Positions 1 to 11,253 of a DNA stretch of 64,000 nucleotides are shown here, one piece after another (positions within the stretch are counted from its first letter, which is position 1; each line of letters opens with the position of its first letter). The position numbers and the translations under genes are program-made. The DNA is from Bromus sterilis (taxonomy: Eukaryota > Streptophyta > Magnoliopsida > Poales > Poaceae). The notes below the pieces were generated by a model. It did no database searches and was not told where the DNA came from. It was given only the letters and a program-made list of their open reading frames with translations. The stretch spans positions 232,459,782-232,523,781 of the forward strand of contig OX465600.1 of assembly GCA_950022295.1 (NCBI GenBank). Direction: 5' to 3'.

Positions 1-889
1 CCATGAATACCTCCACAATTTCTTCACAAAAACCATGAAAGATAGCAAACATACACCTTTGAAAAGTAGCAGGGGCATTACATAAACCAAAAGGCATACG
101 TCTGTAAGCATAAGTACCATAGGGAAAAGTAAAAGTGGTCTTCTCTTGATCAGCAGTGTTAACATGAATTTGAGAGAAGCCAGAATAACCATCTAGATAG
201 CAAAAGTGAGTGTTTTTGGATAACCTTTCAACCGTTTGGTCGATGAACGGCAACGGGTAGTGGTCCTTCCTGGTTGCCTTGTTCAGCTTCCTGTAATCAA
301 TACACATTCTATATCCAATAATAATTTTCTGAGGTATTAGTTCATTCTTATCATTAGGAACTACAGTTGTTCCTCCTTTCTTTGGAACACAATGAACCGG
401 GCTTACCAACTTACTATCATCTATAGGGTAGATAATACCTGCAGCTAGAAGCTTGAGAATCTCAGTCCTTACAATATCCATCATTTTCGGATTCAGTTGT
501 CGTTGATGATCAACAACTAGTTTAGCATCAGGTTCAAGGTTGATGGTATGTTGACAAATAGACGGACTAATCCCTTTAAGGTCGGCAAGGGTATAGCCAA
601 TTGCACCTCGATGTTTGCGAAGTACTTCCAATAAACGCTCCTCTTCATATTCTGAAAGTTTAGAATTGACAATAACAGGATATACTTTCTTTTCATCTAA
701 ATAAGCATATTTGAGCGTACCGGGAAGATGTTTAAGATCAAACACTGGATCTTCTTTTGGTTGCGACAAAATTCCCAAAGGCTCAACTGGAAGGTTGTGC
801 TTTAGGATAGCAGGATGTCTTAAGAATATTTCTTCCAGCTCATTTCTCTCCTGCATGTGCAAATCATTCTCGTGATCCTCCATATATTG
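1..889 (-). pseudogene. Reverse transcriptase, N-terminal part (element A)
   Basis: The minus strand is open from 889 to the window edge and encodes the linker and first half of a Ty3/gypsy reverse transcriptase, which copies element RNA into cDNA in the particle. Visible signatures are VHCVPKKGG near 361-395, RMCIDYRKLNKATRKDHYPLPF near 245-310 and MPFGLCNAPATFQRCM near 50-98. The YxDD catalytic motif lies beyond the edge. No stop occurs within this stretch, but a TAG at 890-892 separates it from the protease in the same frame, so the polyprotein cannot be made without readthrough. Family assignment to Athila rests on these motifs together with the PBS and LTR type. Confidence 0.9.
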
Positions 890-1312
890 CTACAAGGGAT
901 CGTTAGGAGGAATAGCAATGGAAGCAATATCTTCAATAATCTTATTATTACTAGGCAAATCAGTACCACGAGGCTGCTTAGAGAACTTAGAAAAATTAAA
1001 TTCATATGGCTCACCATTGAATTCAACAGAAACTTTACCTTTCTTGGAATCTATTATAGCTCCACAAGTTCTGAGAAAAGGTCTACCGAAAATAATGGGA
1101 CAAAAATTATCCCTTACTGAACCAAGTACTAGAAAGTCAGTAGGATACTTTACCTTTCCGCATAAGACTTCAACGTCTCTCACAATTCCGATAGGAGAGA
1201 TAGTTGCTCTGTTTGCAAGATGAATAGTGACATCAACTTCTTCAAGTTTGCAAGGTGAAATTTCACCCATGATCTCTTGATAAAGTGAATACGGGATAGC
1301 ACTCGCACTCGA
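890..1312 (-). pseudogene. Aspartic protease region (element A)
   Basis: This is the protease part of the gag-pol polyprotein, in the same frame as gag and RT. The C-terminal signature PIIFGRPFLRTCGAIID (about 1050-1100) matches the retropepsin-like domain of Athila elements. At the N-terminal active site gag ends YGLCDL and the next codon is TGA (1313-1315), where sibling elements have the Gly-Ala of an Asp-Leu-Gly-Ala motif. The catalytic loop itself is therefore destroyed, although the downstream reading SASAIPYSLYQEIMGE is intact. A second stop, TAG 890-892, ends this segment before RT. Confidence 0.85.
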
Positions 1313-2473
1313 TCACAAATCGCATAGCCCATAATAATTATGATCTCCTATTTTGACAGATACTACTGGAGTACCAGAAATTGGGCCCTTATTCTTGGCT
1401 ATGACAAGGTTAGTGGAAACAGCACAAAAAATTATATTGGAATCTAAAGCATCATTAGTAATAAGATCCTTAACCAATGAAACTCGAGGATCGACCTTGA
1501 TCTGGTCCCCAGGCTCATCGATTATTCTCTCACTCTTATTCATTATGCCTGTCACAAAGGAGTGCTCCCTTTTTCTTACGGGAAAAGGGGGCTTTTCATA
1601 TATAACTGCAGGCACAATTGGGTCAGCAACATGAATATCAATAGATGATTCTTTGAAGGGTTTATGATGCTGACTCTTCTTCTTCTTAGAAGAGTCGATA
1701 TGAGAGGCAAATTCCTTACAAAAATCAATCATTAGATGGGAATCAAAACCAATATTAGAGAAAAATGCATGAAAGGAATCAGTTTTCACATAGCTCTCTA
1801 TATAATCATGCTCATAATTTATAGTAGGTTCAATACATTTATCTATTTCCCAATCTTTGGTATTCTTCTGGATCTTTTCAAGGAGATCCCATCTTTCTTC
1901 AACGCTTTTCGTCTGAAATACCCCACTGGAGGAGGCATCCAACATCTCCTTGTCCTGACGAGAAAGTCTGGCATAAAAGTTTGTAAGTATAGTTTCCTTG
2001 GGGAGCTCATGAATATGACATTTGAGCCTTAGAGATTTCAATCTCCCCCAAGCTTGAGCGATGCTTTCTCCGCCACGAGACATAAAGTTATAGATATAAT
2101 TCCTGTCTCGATGAATTTCATGAAGAGGATAAAACTTGGTATAAAAGAGAGACATAAGCTCATTCCAATCAACCAAATGAGAGTTATCGAGAAGCTTATA
2201 CCAATCTGAAGCTTTATCTATAAGCGATACGGAGAACAATTTCTTCATGAAAAACTCCTTTGATACACCTGCAAGCATAAATAGTGAACATAGTTGTGAT
2301 AAATATAGCAAGTGTTCACTGGGATGTCTATCTCCTGCATAACGATTAGCCAAGACACAATCGATAATACCATCTGGTATTTTATAAGGCACAATTTCAG
2401 TAGGGGGAGGTACAACCACCACAGATGTGGGGCGTTTCCCCATAAGCAACGATGCAATAGCTAGGTTGTCCAT
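1313..2473 (-). pseudogene. Gag (element A)
   Basis: This is the capsid polyprotein of an Athila-type retrotransposon. The start is taken at the Met of MDNLAIASLLMGKRP (2473), the usual start of this family; the frame is open further upstream to about 2536, but that part would begin inside the leader beside the primer site. The retrotransposon gag fold is recognisable in the order VLANRYAGDRHPSEHLLYL, KASDWYKLL, LFYTKFYPLHEIHRDRNYIYNF, ESIAQAWGRLK and LTNFYARLSRQDKEMLDAS. The C-terminal third is Lys/Ser rich and runs straight into the protease. The frame stays open for about 387 codons and ends at the TGA that replaces the protease active site. Confidence 0.88.
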
Positions 2474-2554
2474 ACAGACAAAGAACAACAACAGCAAAAT
2501 AAAAGCACCGATATAAAAATTCCTTACCATCTTCACTTACCAATAGCGCTATGC

Positions 2555-2572
2555 TCCCCGGCAACGGCGCCA
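2555..2572 (-). promoter_or_regulatory. Primer binding site, tRNA-Asp type (element A)
   Basis: On the minus strand this reads TGGCGCCGTTGCCGGGGA, the complement of the 3' end of plant tRNA-Asp including CCA. It lies 12 nt after the end of the 5' LTR, the spacing also seen in H. Reverse transcription of element A would be primed here. Confidence 0.9.
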
Positions 2573-2584
2573 GAAAACGTACCT

Positions 2585-4094
2585 TGATGTCCCTCAACGT
2601 AAAGGGATCTGTTGTAGCGTTTTCGATAAGTAAGAGTGTCGAACCCAACGAGGAGCGAAAGGTATTGATAGGTGATGGTGGGCAAGGAATAACTGCAAGC
2701 ACTGAAAGATAACTTTTTAGGGCTTTGAGATATAAGCAACGATAAGATAAAAGCAAGCAAAGTAAGTAGCACTGAGGAGCATCAAGTGGCCCAATACTTT
2801 TGTGCAAAGGATAAGCCTGACAACTGAACTTATAAAGACTAAAGCGTTCTTGAGGACACATGGATAGGTAGTCACGTGCTTTCGCCATACTCCGTATCGA
2901 TAACAAGTGTTGTGCTGATAAGTGCTGAGTGGGTGGATCTATGCTAGCACACCTTTTAGACTAAGATAAGTGCACTCTTATGATTAAACATCTTGCAAGC
3001 ATCCGCAAATACAAGATAGAAATTAAGGCAAAGCCTAACCACAACAATAAGATCAAGGATCCATTACTCCCTTGTGCAAAAGTGTGCAAACTGGGGTTCA
3101 GGTTTCTGTCACTCCGGCAACCCACCGTAAGCATTCTTAATACACAATGCATTCCCCTAGGTCCTTAAGAAGGCGAAGTGTTGAGTGTTCGACTCACACA
3201 ACACCACTAGGAAAATAACAACACAACTTAAATATCAAACAACACAAATTACTTCAACATCATATGATAGCAACGAGACTTCTCCCATGTCCTCAAGAAC
3301 TAAAGTAACTACTCACAAGACATAAAAGAGATCATTATCAGAGGTGATAAATATATGATAAACAATCTGGACATAATGGTATTTCTCCAACAAAACTCAA
3401 TAGCATTCACCACAAAGGAGTAATCAACACTGGTAGAGTAGAGAGGATAGATAGTACGGATTACAACACAACATGAACTTGTGAGGTGAGATTGGATGGT
3501 GGTGGAGATGGTGCTGATGTTGGGGATTATGTTGATGATGATCTCGATGATACCCGTGACGATGGTGATGACGATGGCGATGATCTCCCCTTCCGGGAGG
3601 TGATCTCCTCGGTGGAATCTGCCCGCCGGAGAGCCCTTTTCTTCTCTGTAGGTTTCCGCCACAGAGCGGCGGCGAAACTCCGTGATAGCCTCCTCTTTTA
3701 GGGTTTTCGCGTAACGAGGAGTATATAGGCCAGAGGGGGGAGCCGGGAGTGGCCCCAGGGCTCCAGGTGCCCTCCCGGCGCGGCCAGGGGTGGGGCCGCG
3801 CCAGGTGGCCGCCTGGGGCCCCTGTGGCCCCCCTCTAGCCCCTCTTCGGAGAGTCTTCGTTATTCTTCTAGAAAATACCCCATGTCGATATTCAGGTAAT
3901 TTGGAGGTATTCTTCTTCAGCAACTCAGCGTCCACTTTTTACCGCTGAATCCTGCGTCTGCTGCTTCGGCACCGGAAAGTTGTAAACTGTGTAAAATAAG
4001 CCAAAACAACATAAGAACATCATCGTAACATGAAATATATCAATGAATAAGGATGAATTACGATATAAAATAGTGATGCATTTTGGACGTATCA
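2585..4094 (-). repeat. 5' LTR of element A (1,510 bp)
   Basis: The LTR opens TGATACGTCC at 4094 and ends CATCA at 2585 on the minus strand. A TATA-like TATATACTCC on the minus strand lies near 3720-3728, within the GC-rich part typical of these LTRs. It differs from the LTRs of B, C and D except at the termini, so A is a different family. A long open frame across 3309-3935 spans the promoter and is not taken as a gene. The partner 3' LTR lies outside the window. Confidence 0.88.
3493..3588 (+). repeat. Imperfect GAT/GAC trinucleotide repeat in LTR A
   Basis: The plus strand is dominated by GAT, GAC and GGT triplets, for example GATGACGATGGCGATGAT near 3566-3583. The tract lies in the transcribed part of the LTR, on the opposite strand to the element. 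It looks like slippage-generated simple sequence. Confidence 0.7.
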
Positions 4095-4954
4095 GTAGGT
4101 ATGGTGGTTGTTTTGAGGAAGGATATAAGGAGGTTTATGATGGAAGAGCGTATCGTGCCAAGGGTTTGGATGTACCGGCGAAGGTGGACGCCAACTCTCG
4201 TAGTGATAAGAAAGCAATGAACGGCATAGGAGAGGCTAGAAAAATATGGGAAAGTGGAAGTGTCAACTTTCGAATACTCACATTAGTCCGAAGAACTCAT
4301 GCACTTATTATCGGTAACTCTCAATCTAATAAGGAGATTTCACAAAGAGACAAGTACCCCGAGGAGGAGTGTATGGGGGTTTGGTTATCCTTGCGCATCC
4401 TCGACTCATGGTACGTGAGTGTACTCTAATATTCGACTCCTCAGAAGAGTAGTGATCCATCTAGTAGCTAAAGTTCTCAACTAATTTTGTAAGTTTTGAA
4501 AATAAACACGGATTGCCCAAAATACGACATATATCACTAATAGTCTAAAGCTCTTGACACCAAAAGTCCAAACATTACTCAAAACAATACCTCAAAACTA
4601 TTGCAAGTTACTACTACAGAAGAGTAGCAACCTCAATTACCTACTTCAAGTCAAGACACAAAACTCAGTGCAACAGGCAAACTCTGTAAACAAGATAAAC
4701 ATGAAAACTCAAGAGAGTTCCAGCAACAAACTAAAAAAACGCTTTTTAAAAAGATAAGCATGAAAACTAAGAGCAAAACATGACAGTAGCTATGAAAAAG
4801 ATAAAGAACACACAACAGGAAAAAGATAAGCATGAAAAGTCCTATGTTGTGTTCTAGATTTTGAAAGTGGCGCGTGTTTCTCTCCCACACAAAGAAAGAT
4901 GGGTTCTAACTTGTTACGAACAGACAAAAACCTAAAGAAAACTAAAAATAAAAC
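4095..4954 (-). other. 3' spacer of element C, non-coding part
   Basis: This AT-rich untranslated region precedes the 80-codon ORF on its 3' side. It is homologous to 10393-11250 in D, 36863-37720 in B and, on the opposite strand, 52850-53700 in I. I see no credible coding frame other than shadows. Its conservation in four elements shows that it is a standard part of this element group. Confidence 0.75.
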
Positions 4955-5197
4955 TTAAGAGCGGGACGCTCCAAGCATAGCACATAATGCATGAAGTGAT
5001 AAAAATATAGTGAAATGAGAGACGAACTGATAATTGTTGATGGAGAAGGGGATGCACGGGGGCATCCCCAAGCTTAGACGCTTGAGTCTCCTTGAATATT
5101 TCTTGGGGATGCATGGGGGCATCCCCAAGCTTGAGCGCTTGACACTCCTGAATCTTCTCTCATCATCTTCCCTCGCACACTTGAAAACTCCCTTCAT
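4955..5197 (-). CDS. Conserved 80-codon ORF, 3' module (element C)
   Basis: This small ORF of unknown function begins with ATG (MKGVFKCAREDDERRF) and is exactly 80 codons long. The same ORF, with the same length and start, occurs in D (11254-11496), B (37722-37964) and I (52605-52847). Its middle has two copies of SLGMPPCIP, encoded by polypurine-rich hairpins containing AAGCTTGGGGATGC. The C-terminus is hydrophobic (FTIFLSLHALCAMLG), possibly a membrane segment. By my hand comparison of C with D, coding changes are about as common as silent ones, so conservation may come from RNA structure rather than protein. A second frame across the same bases is also open in three copies. The match to a known family is nil. 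Confidence 0.45.
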   Translation of the reverse strand: MKGVFKCAREDDERRFRSVKRSSLGMPPCIPKKYSRRLKRLSLGMPPCIPFSINNYQFVSHFTIFLSLHALCAMLGASRS

Positions 5198-5780
5198 ACA
5201 TAACTCATCATAATCTGATTAGTGAGGTTAGTACCCATAATAAAATATTTTTTCTCTACTGGAAATAAAGATATTCTTGAAGAGCTACTATTTCTTAAGA
5301 TTGCCAAAAAGTTTTTGCAAAGAAAAAGCAAGCTTAAGGTTTGCAAAACGAAGAAAAGGAAAAACATGATAGAATCTGTGAAAAACATACCAGCGGGTAG
5401 TAAAGAATTTTTTAGGGATACTTCTGCAACTCAAATCAAAAAAATCAGAACATATGAAAGTTTTGTAATTGTATAGATCACGCTGTGTAAAAAATTAAGC
5501 TCAAAAAGATGAACTGGAATTTTTCGCTGATTTTTCTAGTCACGAGAACAGAATCTTTTTTCTGGACAGCATGTCACAACTTTTACTTCCCTTGTCATAT
5601 GAGGATATAAAAGGCACAAAGCTTCAAAACTAAAGATACAATGATGTTGCTACAGTAGTAACAATCATCAAGACCACTAAAAACAGAAGGAAAACAAAAA
5701 GGAAATCCTAAATTCGTTGCGGGCTGCCTCCCGAAAGCGCTTCTTTAAAGCCGCCATTAGCTAGGCTTAATGCAAAAAGA
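5198..5780 (-). other. Non-coding stretch between protease and 80-codon ORF (element C)
   Basis: No gene is seen. The stretch contains the conserved segment TTCGTTGCGGGCTGCCTCC followed by CGAAAGCGCTTCTTTAAAGCC (5713-5752), found at the same place in B (38476 on) and D (12011 on). It marks the boundary between the coding cassette and the shared 3' module. Confidence 0.7.
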
Positions 5781-6386
5781 TCAAGTCTTTGGAAGAAAAT
5801 AACTAGCCCGTGTGACGGACTCAAAAGGCAACTTAATCTTTTTCCGAGGGAAGTGTTCCATCCCTTTCTTGAGAGGGAATTGGAAATTTATAATCCCTTC
5901 TTTCATATCAATAACAGCACCCACGGTGCGAAGAAAAGGACTTCCCAAAATAATTGGATAGGAAGGTTCACATTCAATGTTCATAATAGTAAAATCAACG
6001 GGAACATAATTGTCATTGACAATGATAAGAACATCATCAATCTTCCCCAAAGGTTTCTCTACGGAAGAATCAACGAGACGAACACCAAAAGAACAAGGAT
6101 CAAAAGGTTTCAATTCAAATATATTATACATTCTTTTGGGCATAACAGAGGTACTAGCTCCAACATCACATAAAGCATAGCAAGAAAAGTTATTCAACTT
6201 AATTTTAATCATAGGATCCCAACCATCTTCTAGCTTTCTAGGTATGGAGGCTTCTACCCTAAGCTTCTCCTCCCTAGCTTTGATGAGAGCATTAGTGATA
6301 TGCTCCGTGAAGGCAAGATTAAGTGTGCTAGTGTGGGGGTCTCTAGACATCTTGTGAAGGAAATGAATAACTTCAGAAAGGTGCAA
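5781..6386 (-). pseudogene. Aspartic protease (element C)
   Basis: This retropepsin-like protease processes Gag. The active-site region reads YALCDVGASTSVMPKRMY and the second signature is YPIILGSPFLRTVGAVID. Asp-Val-Gly replaces the usual Asp-Ser/Thr-Gly, as is normal in Athila-type proteases. The domain ends about 60 residues later with FPLKKGMEHFPRKKIKLPF and a stop; RT does not follow. The upstream junction with gag is frameshifted near 6386, so the domain is open but could not be made as part of the original polyprotein. Confidence 0.82.
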
Positions 6387-6927
6387 TTATCAAAATCAAG
6401 GTCACTACTATCAAGTAGAGTAGTAGTGGTGTCCTTTAAGCTCACTTGTTTGGTAGCTTCTATAGTCGTAGGAATTTATTTTTCTACGGTTGAGGTCATA
6501 GCATCACCATTAATAGGTCCTATGGGACTAGGGGTGCATTGGGTGCTAAGAGTTTGGATATCCTCAACCACTTGGATAGTAGCAACAGTATGGTGTGTAG
6601 GAAGGCTCTTAATTCTATCTTCTTCCATGGTCGAAACCACTTCAGGTTTAGCCGCCATTTAGGAAGGATATCTCCTCGACAGAGTTTACCTTCCTACCTA
6701 TTGGAGCTCTTTTGGTGTGCCATTGGGAATAGTTGGTCATCATCTCATCGAGAATTTTTGTCGCAGCACCAAGTGTAGTTGACATAAAGGTTCCTCCCGC
6801 AGCCGAATCTAGCAAGTTCCGCGAGGTAAAGTTCAAGCCTGTATAAAATTTTTGGGTAACCATCCAAGTAGTCAAACCATGCGTAGGGCAATTCTTAACA
6901 AGAGATTTCATGCGTTCCCAAGCTTCG
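6387..6927 (-). pseudogene. Gag, middle and C-terminal part (element C)
   Basis: Minus-strand gag remnant. The intact piece 6648-6911 contains AWERMKSLVKNCPTHGL and FYTGLNFTSRNLLDSAAGG, the hallmark middle of Athila Gag in grasses. Further downstream the frame shifts near 6650 (FLNGG to MAAKPEVV), is stopped after STVEK near 6476, and shifts again near 6386 before the protease. The upstream half lies at 35017-35456, beyond the G insertion. The protein is clearly dead in this copy. Confidence 0.82.
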
Positions 6928-7448
6928 TGTAAGGCCCGATATGTGGTATTATTCCAGATCTAGATGTTTCCATCCAGATTCGGGGACGAAGCACATATCG
7001 GTCCCACCGCGACATATGACGAAGTCATATGCCCCGGATTTCCAACATGATATCACAACATTACAGATACAAGGACACAACATCTCATACAATCGGCATA
7101 CAACTGCCTCAAATACAATACAACAGCGGAAGATACATGTCTGGGTACAGACTACAATCAAATGCCTACTGGCAAAGAGAAAAACATCGATCCCCATAAC
7201 CACACGGGTCCAGGCCCTTCGCCGGGACCCGCCTAACTAGTCGTCTTCGAGTCTCCACGTGAAACGTCGATCACCATACCTGTTGTCGATCAAGAACCAT
7301 GAAAAGAGTTTGGGGTAGTATCATGAGTACAGAGGTACTCAGCATCCAACCGTAGTGTTCATCTGACCCAGCAAGGACCTCATCACTCGTCATTCTAGGA
7401 CAACTAGTAGTTTACGGTAAGGATGGGGTAAGTGGTGAGGTTGCTGCT
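6928..7448 (-). repeat. 3' LTR of element G, segment 1
   Basis: The minus-strand terminus is at 6928 (TGTAAGGCCC on the plus strand). It matches 19236-19749 closely. D interrupts it after CTGCT (7444-7448); the LTR resumes at 14781 with CTGCC. Confidence 0.9.
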
Positions 7449-9100
7449 TGATGGCTTCTCTCCCCTCGTTGGTTACCCCAAGTGGAAGGTGAGATGCAGC
7501 GTAGCAGCAAGTTTCCCCTATGTAGAGGATAGGGTTTGTCTCCCGTGGGACTCAAGAGATACAAGTAGGTGGTAAAGTGAACAATGGCGCCGTTCACAAC
7601 CTCGGTTGCTAACTTCACCTGGACCTGCACACAGATACAAATAACTTTGCTCCCAACGAGTTCAGAGGGGTTGTCAATTCCTCCGGCCTTGTTGTTTACA
7701 CAGGATAAAATGCACGGGATAATAATGATAGTGATAGCAGCTGAAAGTAAAGACTGAAAGTAAATTGGTAGTGTGAACAATGATGTGAAGATGGACCGGG
7801 GTCCCGTGATTTTCACTAGTGATGTCTCTCTGCCAAAAGACGATAAAAGTGCTAGCGAGGTAAAAAAATCACAGTTGGGCAATTGACAGGATTATGAAGG
7901 CACCGCAATGCTAACTATGATGCAAAGAAAGGAAGGGCTCAAAAGCAATGGGCAGTACGCCAAGGTAAGTAGACCGAAATCCATCTACATCTACTACGAA
8001 TCATCCACCTTGAGATATCTATCCAGAACATCTCGCTGGTATTAAGTTGCGAATCCCACCCAAAGTGTAAACTCAAAGCAACAGACAACTGCACTAAAAG
8101 AACTTTTCGTAAAGTAAACTATCCTTGCACCCGCAAGTACAAGCACCGTTGTTTTATCCCTGGTGGCAACAACACATCCCCTAGTCTCATGTTTCTATCA
8201 CTCAAGCTAGACATCAGGGGGCTGAACCCACAATCAAGCATAACGCTCCCTCTTGGAGTTGCAAATAAAATACTTGGCCAAAGCAAATACCGCAACGGAG
8301 AACATGCAAGAATTTACTCAAGAACAAAATATAAAATAGAAACCAAATATATTACTCATCACAATCTGAACATAGTCTCATAATCCATCAGATCCCACCA
8401 AACTCAGCATAGCAACAACAGAAATTACATAGATGCCTCGATCATGTGAGGCAGCTCACGAGGACTCAAAAGTGGAAGCACAAAAGAGGGAGAGATAGAT
8501 CACATAGAGACTGGTCACGGACCAATGGTTCAAGGGGTACTACTCACGGTACATACGGGAGGCGTCCAGGGCTATCGATGGTCTCCCGGAGGGGGTAGCT
8601 TCTTCCGGCAGGGTGCCGGAGCAGCTTCTCCAGGCAGCCCCAATCTTGAAACGGCGGCGGCGGCGGAACAGAGGCGAGATCGCGAAAGAGGAGTCGATAT
8701 TAGGGGTTTCCGTCACGGGGGGTAAATATAGGCGAAGGGGGGCATCGAGGGGACCCACCAGGTAGCCAGGAGGCTCCCTGGCGCGGCCTAGGGTGGGGCC
8801 GCGCCAGGGACCCTTCTGGAATCCCTGTGGTGGCCCCCCTTCCCTCCTTTGGTGTTTCCGGAAGCTTCCGTGTCGCTGATTTTTTATCTGATTTTTCCAG
8901 ATTTTTTGGAGCACTTTTAATGGCCGGAAAACCTGAAATACAAAAACAGCAGAAAATAGCAACTGGCAGCTGGGTGCACTGAGTTAGTAGGTTAGTCCAA
9001 ATAGGTTCAAAAGTGTATGAAATTTCAAGAAAAACATGGCAAAGTCACACAAAACATGCATGGAGCAAGCAGAAATTATAGATACGTTTGGGACGTATCA
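7449..9100 (-). repeat. 3' LTR of element D (1,652 bp)
   Basis: It runs from TGATACGTCCC at 9100 (minus strand) to the plus-strand end TGATGGCTTC at 7449. It is preceded on the minus strand by a polypurine tract. It is about 350 bp longer than the 5' LTR because the latter has lost an internal block. The minus strand carries a TATATTTA promoter-like box near 8725-8732. Confidence 0.92.
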
Positions 9101-9116
9101 ACATCCCCAAGCTTAA
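9101..9116 (-). promoter_or_regulatory. Polypurine tract of element D
   Basis: On the minus strand the bases immediately before the 3' LTR read TTAAGCTTGGGGATGT, a purine-rich plus-strand primer. The same tract precedes the 3' LTR of I at 54434-54449. Confidence 0.8.
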
Positions 9117-11253
9117 TTCCTACTCGTCCTCGAGTATGTAAATGATAACAAGCATAACTTCTGTGGTGACATGCCACACAACCAAATAAGGACTTTTAAG
9201 TAAAGTAATCAAAGCATGCAATTCAATTCAAGTCTTAACAAGCAAGAGTCTATATTAGCATTGACACAGGTAACAAAAGAACAAAAGGTGCAAGAGCTCT
9301 TGCTGTCCGTGACTCGAATGTCTCCAAATGGTGTTTGCGTGCAAGCAAGGGACTAGGAAGAAAGAGAAAAAAGGTTTGTTGAGAACAACTATCTACTAAA
9401 GTTTCACACTTGGTCTCCTTTGGATTCTTATCTGGACTCGTCCCCATACCACTAGTCAGGTACAAGTCAAACTGATCCACTCCCTTTCGATATTTTGAGC
9501 ACTCATGCAATGGATGAGCGTAAGCAAGAAAGTTGACACCTAAAAGGCGAAACAGAAAGAAGGTGGAGGAGGAAGACAAAAAAGTGTGAAAGGCTCACAT
9601 CAATGAGGACAATCATAGGCGAGAGAAAGGCATATGATAGATATGATTTGAGGAGTAGGGATTTCCATACAACGGATGCAAATGTGAGCTAAAATCTCTC
9701 CAAGGGAACTAGTGGGGGTCCATCTAACTCGCTTGCTCAAGAAGACCTAGAGCTCGTTTGAGGAGGCTCATCATTGGAATATACAAGCCAAGTTTTATAG
9801 TGTGAAGGGTCCCCACATTTTTGTATGCATAATGATGATCTCTATGGAGTACAAGAGATAGAAGATGAAGTACTAGTTTGGATCTCTCAAAAAGGAATAG
9901 AAGTATGCCCCCTTCTCTCTTTTTATTTTATTTTTTTCTCTTTTTTCTATTGTTTTGTATTTTTTGGTGGCCTTAATGGCTCTTTCTATTTAACTCTCAT
10001 TTGTCCTCTTTGGGATCTTTTGATTTTGTCCTCTTTGGGATCTTTTGATTTTGTCCTCTTTGGGACCTTTTGATTTTGTCCTCTTTGGGATCTTTTCCTC
10101 ACTTTAGGGGCAATACTCTATATTTTACAAGAATATAGGAGATCTTTCACACTTTACAAAGGTACTCACATAAAGAAAATGTTACTATCATGATGTATGC
10201 AAATGTATGCCTCTGCCAGTGTAGAAGGATATGCAATGATACTAGCGCATCATGTAGCAATGATTAGGGCAAGGCCCAACTAGCATGCGGCTCATCGATC
10301 AAGCAAGTAGCACGTATGACATGAAGATCAAGTCATGAGAAGGTGGATGTTGCATGGCAATGTATCTCGGAAAGGCTATGGAAATGCCTTGTAGGTAGGT
10401 ATGGTGGCTGTTTTGAGGAAAGATATAAGGAGGCTTATGATGACAGAGCGTATCGTGCCAAGGGTTTGGATGCACCGGCGAAGTATGCGCCAACTCTCGA
10501 GGTGAGAAAGGGCAATGCACGGTACCGAAGAGGCTAGAAAAAGTATAGGTGGGTGGAAGTGTCAACTTTCGAATACTCACATTAGTCCGAAGAACTCATG
10601 CACTTATTATCGGTAACTCTCAATCTAATCAGGAGGTTCACAAAGAGACAAGTACCCCGAGGAGGAGTGTATGGGGGTTTGTTTATCCTTGCGCATCCTC
10701 GACTCATGGTACGTGAGTGTACTCTAATATTCGAACCCTCCAGAGGTTAGTGATCCATCTAGTAGCTAGAGTTCTCAACAGGGGTTTTTTGGTTTTCTAA
10801 AAACACATAGATTGCCCAAAATACGACATCTATCACTAATAGGCAAGAGCTCTTGACACCAAAAGTTCAAACATTACTTTAATCAATACCTCAAAACTAT
10901 TGCAAGTTACTACTACAAAGAGAACAGCAACTTTAACTACCTACTTTCAGTCAAGACACAGAACTCGGTGCAAAAGGCAAACTCTCTAACAAGATAAAAC
11001 ATGCAACCTATAGAAATTTCAATCTAAGACAAAAGAAAAGCTCTAGAAAAACTAAAGCACTACAACTAAACAGAACAGCAGCTAAGAAAAGAAAAAGAAC
11101 AGCTCACAGCTAAAAGAATAAGCATGCAAATCCTATGAGGAGTTCTAGTTCAAGCGGAGCTTGAATCTCTCCCACACAAAAGAGTAAGTAAGCTGGGATC
11201 TAACTTGTTACTACAGCAAACAAATCTAAAGAAAACTAAAAACTATACAAAAC
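9117..11253 (-). other. 3' spacer of element D
   Basis: This is a long non-coding region equivalent to 52848-54433 in I, 36778-37721 in B (truncated) and 4095-4954 in C (truncated). It includes a T-rich stretch and a 25-bp tandem repeat (10003-10096). No coding sequence with support was found. Confidence 0.75.
10003..10096 (+). repeat. 25-bp tandem repeat, about 3.8 copies
   Basis: GTCCTCTTTGGGATCTTTTG followed by ATTTT recurs with starts at 10003, 10028, 10053 and 10078, an exact 25-bp period. Copy three has one substitution. The homologous spacer of I has a single related unit, so the expansion is specific to D. Confidence 0.93.

Larger units (their letters stand above)
1..4094 (-). mobile_element. 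Element A: Athila-type Ty3/gypsy retrotransposon, 5' part
   Basis: This minus-strand LTR retrotransposon is cut by the left window edge. Read from right to left it has a 5' LTR, a tRNA-Asp primer site, gag, protease and the start of reverse transcriptase. It is the only Athila-type element here that carries RT. Its LTR opens TGATACGTCC at 4094. It lies inside element C: the DNA right of 4094 (GTAGGTATGG) is the 3' spacer of C, as homologous spacers in B and D show. Its own 3' LTR and the matching target duplication lie off the window. Gag, protease and RT share one frame, broken by two in-frame stops. Confidence 0.9.
4095..6927 (-). mobile_element. Element C, 3' part: gag end, protease and 3' spacer
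   Basis: This is the left portion of a minus-strand Athila-like element whose 5' LTR and gag start lie at 35017-36777. G (6928-35016) split it inside gag. The joining sites carry CTTCG (6923-6927) and CTTTG (35017-35021), a 5-bp target duplication differing by one transition. On the left it is interrupted at 4094 by element A. It has gag and protease but then goes directly into the 3' spacer without RT or integrase, so C is a gag-pro-only, non-autonomous element. Confidence 0.85.

Noticed and set aside
3309..3935. Long minus-strand open frame in the LTR of A (208 codons)
   Set aside because: It spans the TATA-like box and the trinucleotide tract, has no conserved counterpart, and is ordinary LTR sequence.
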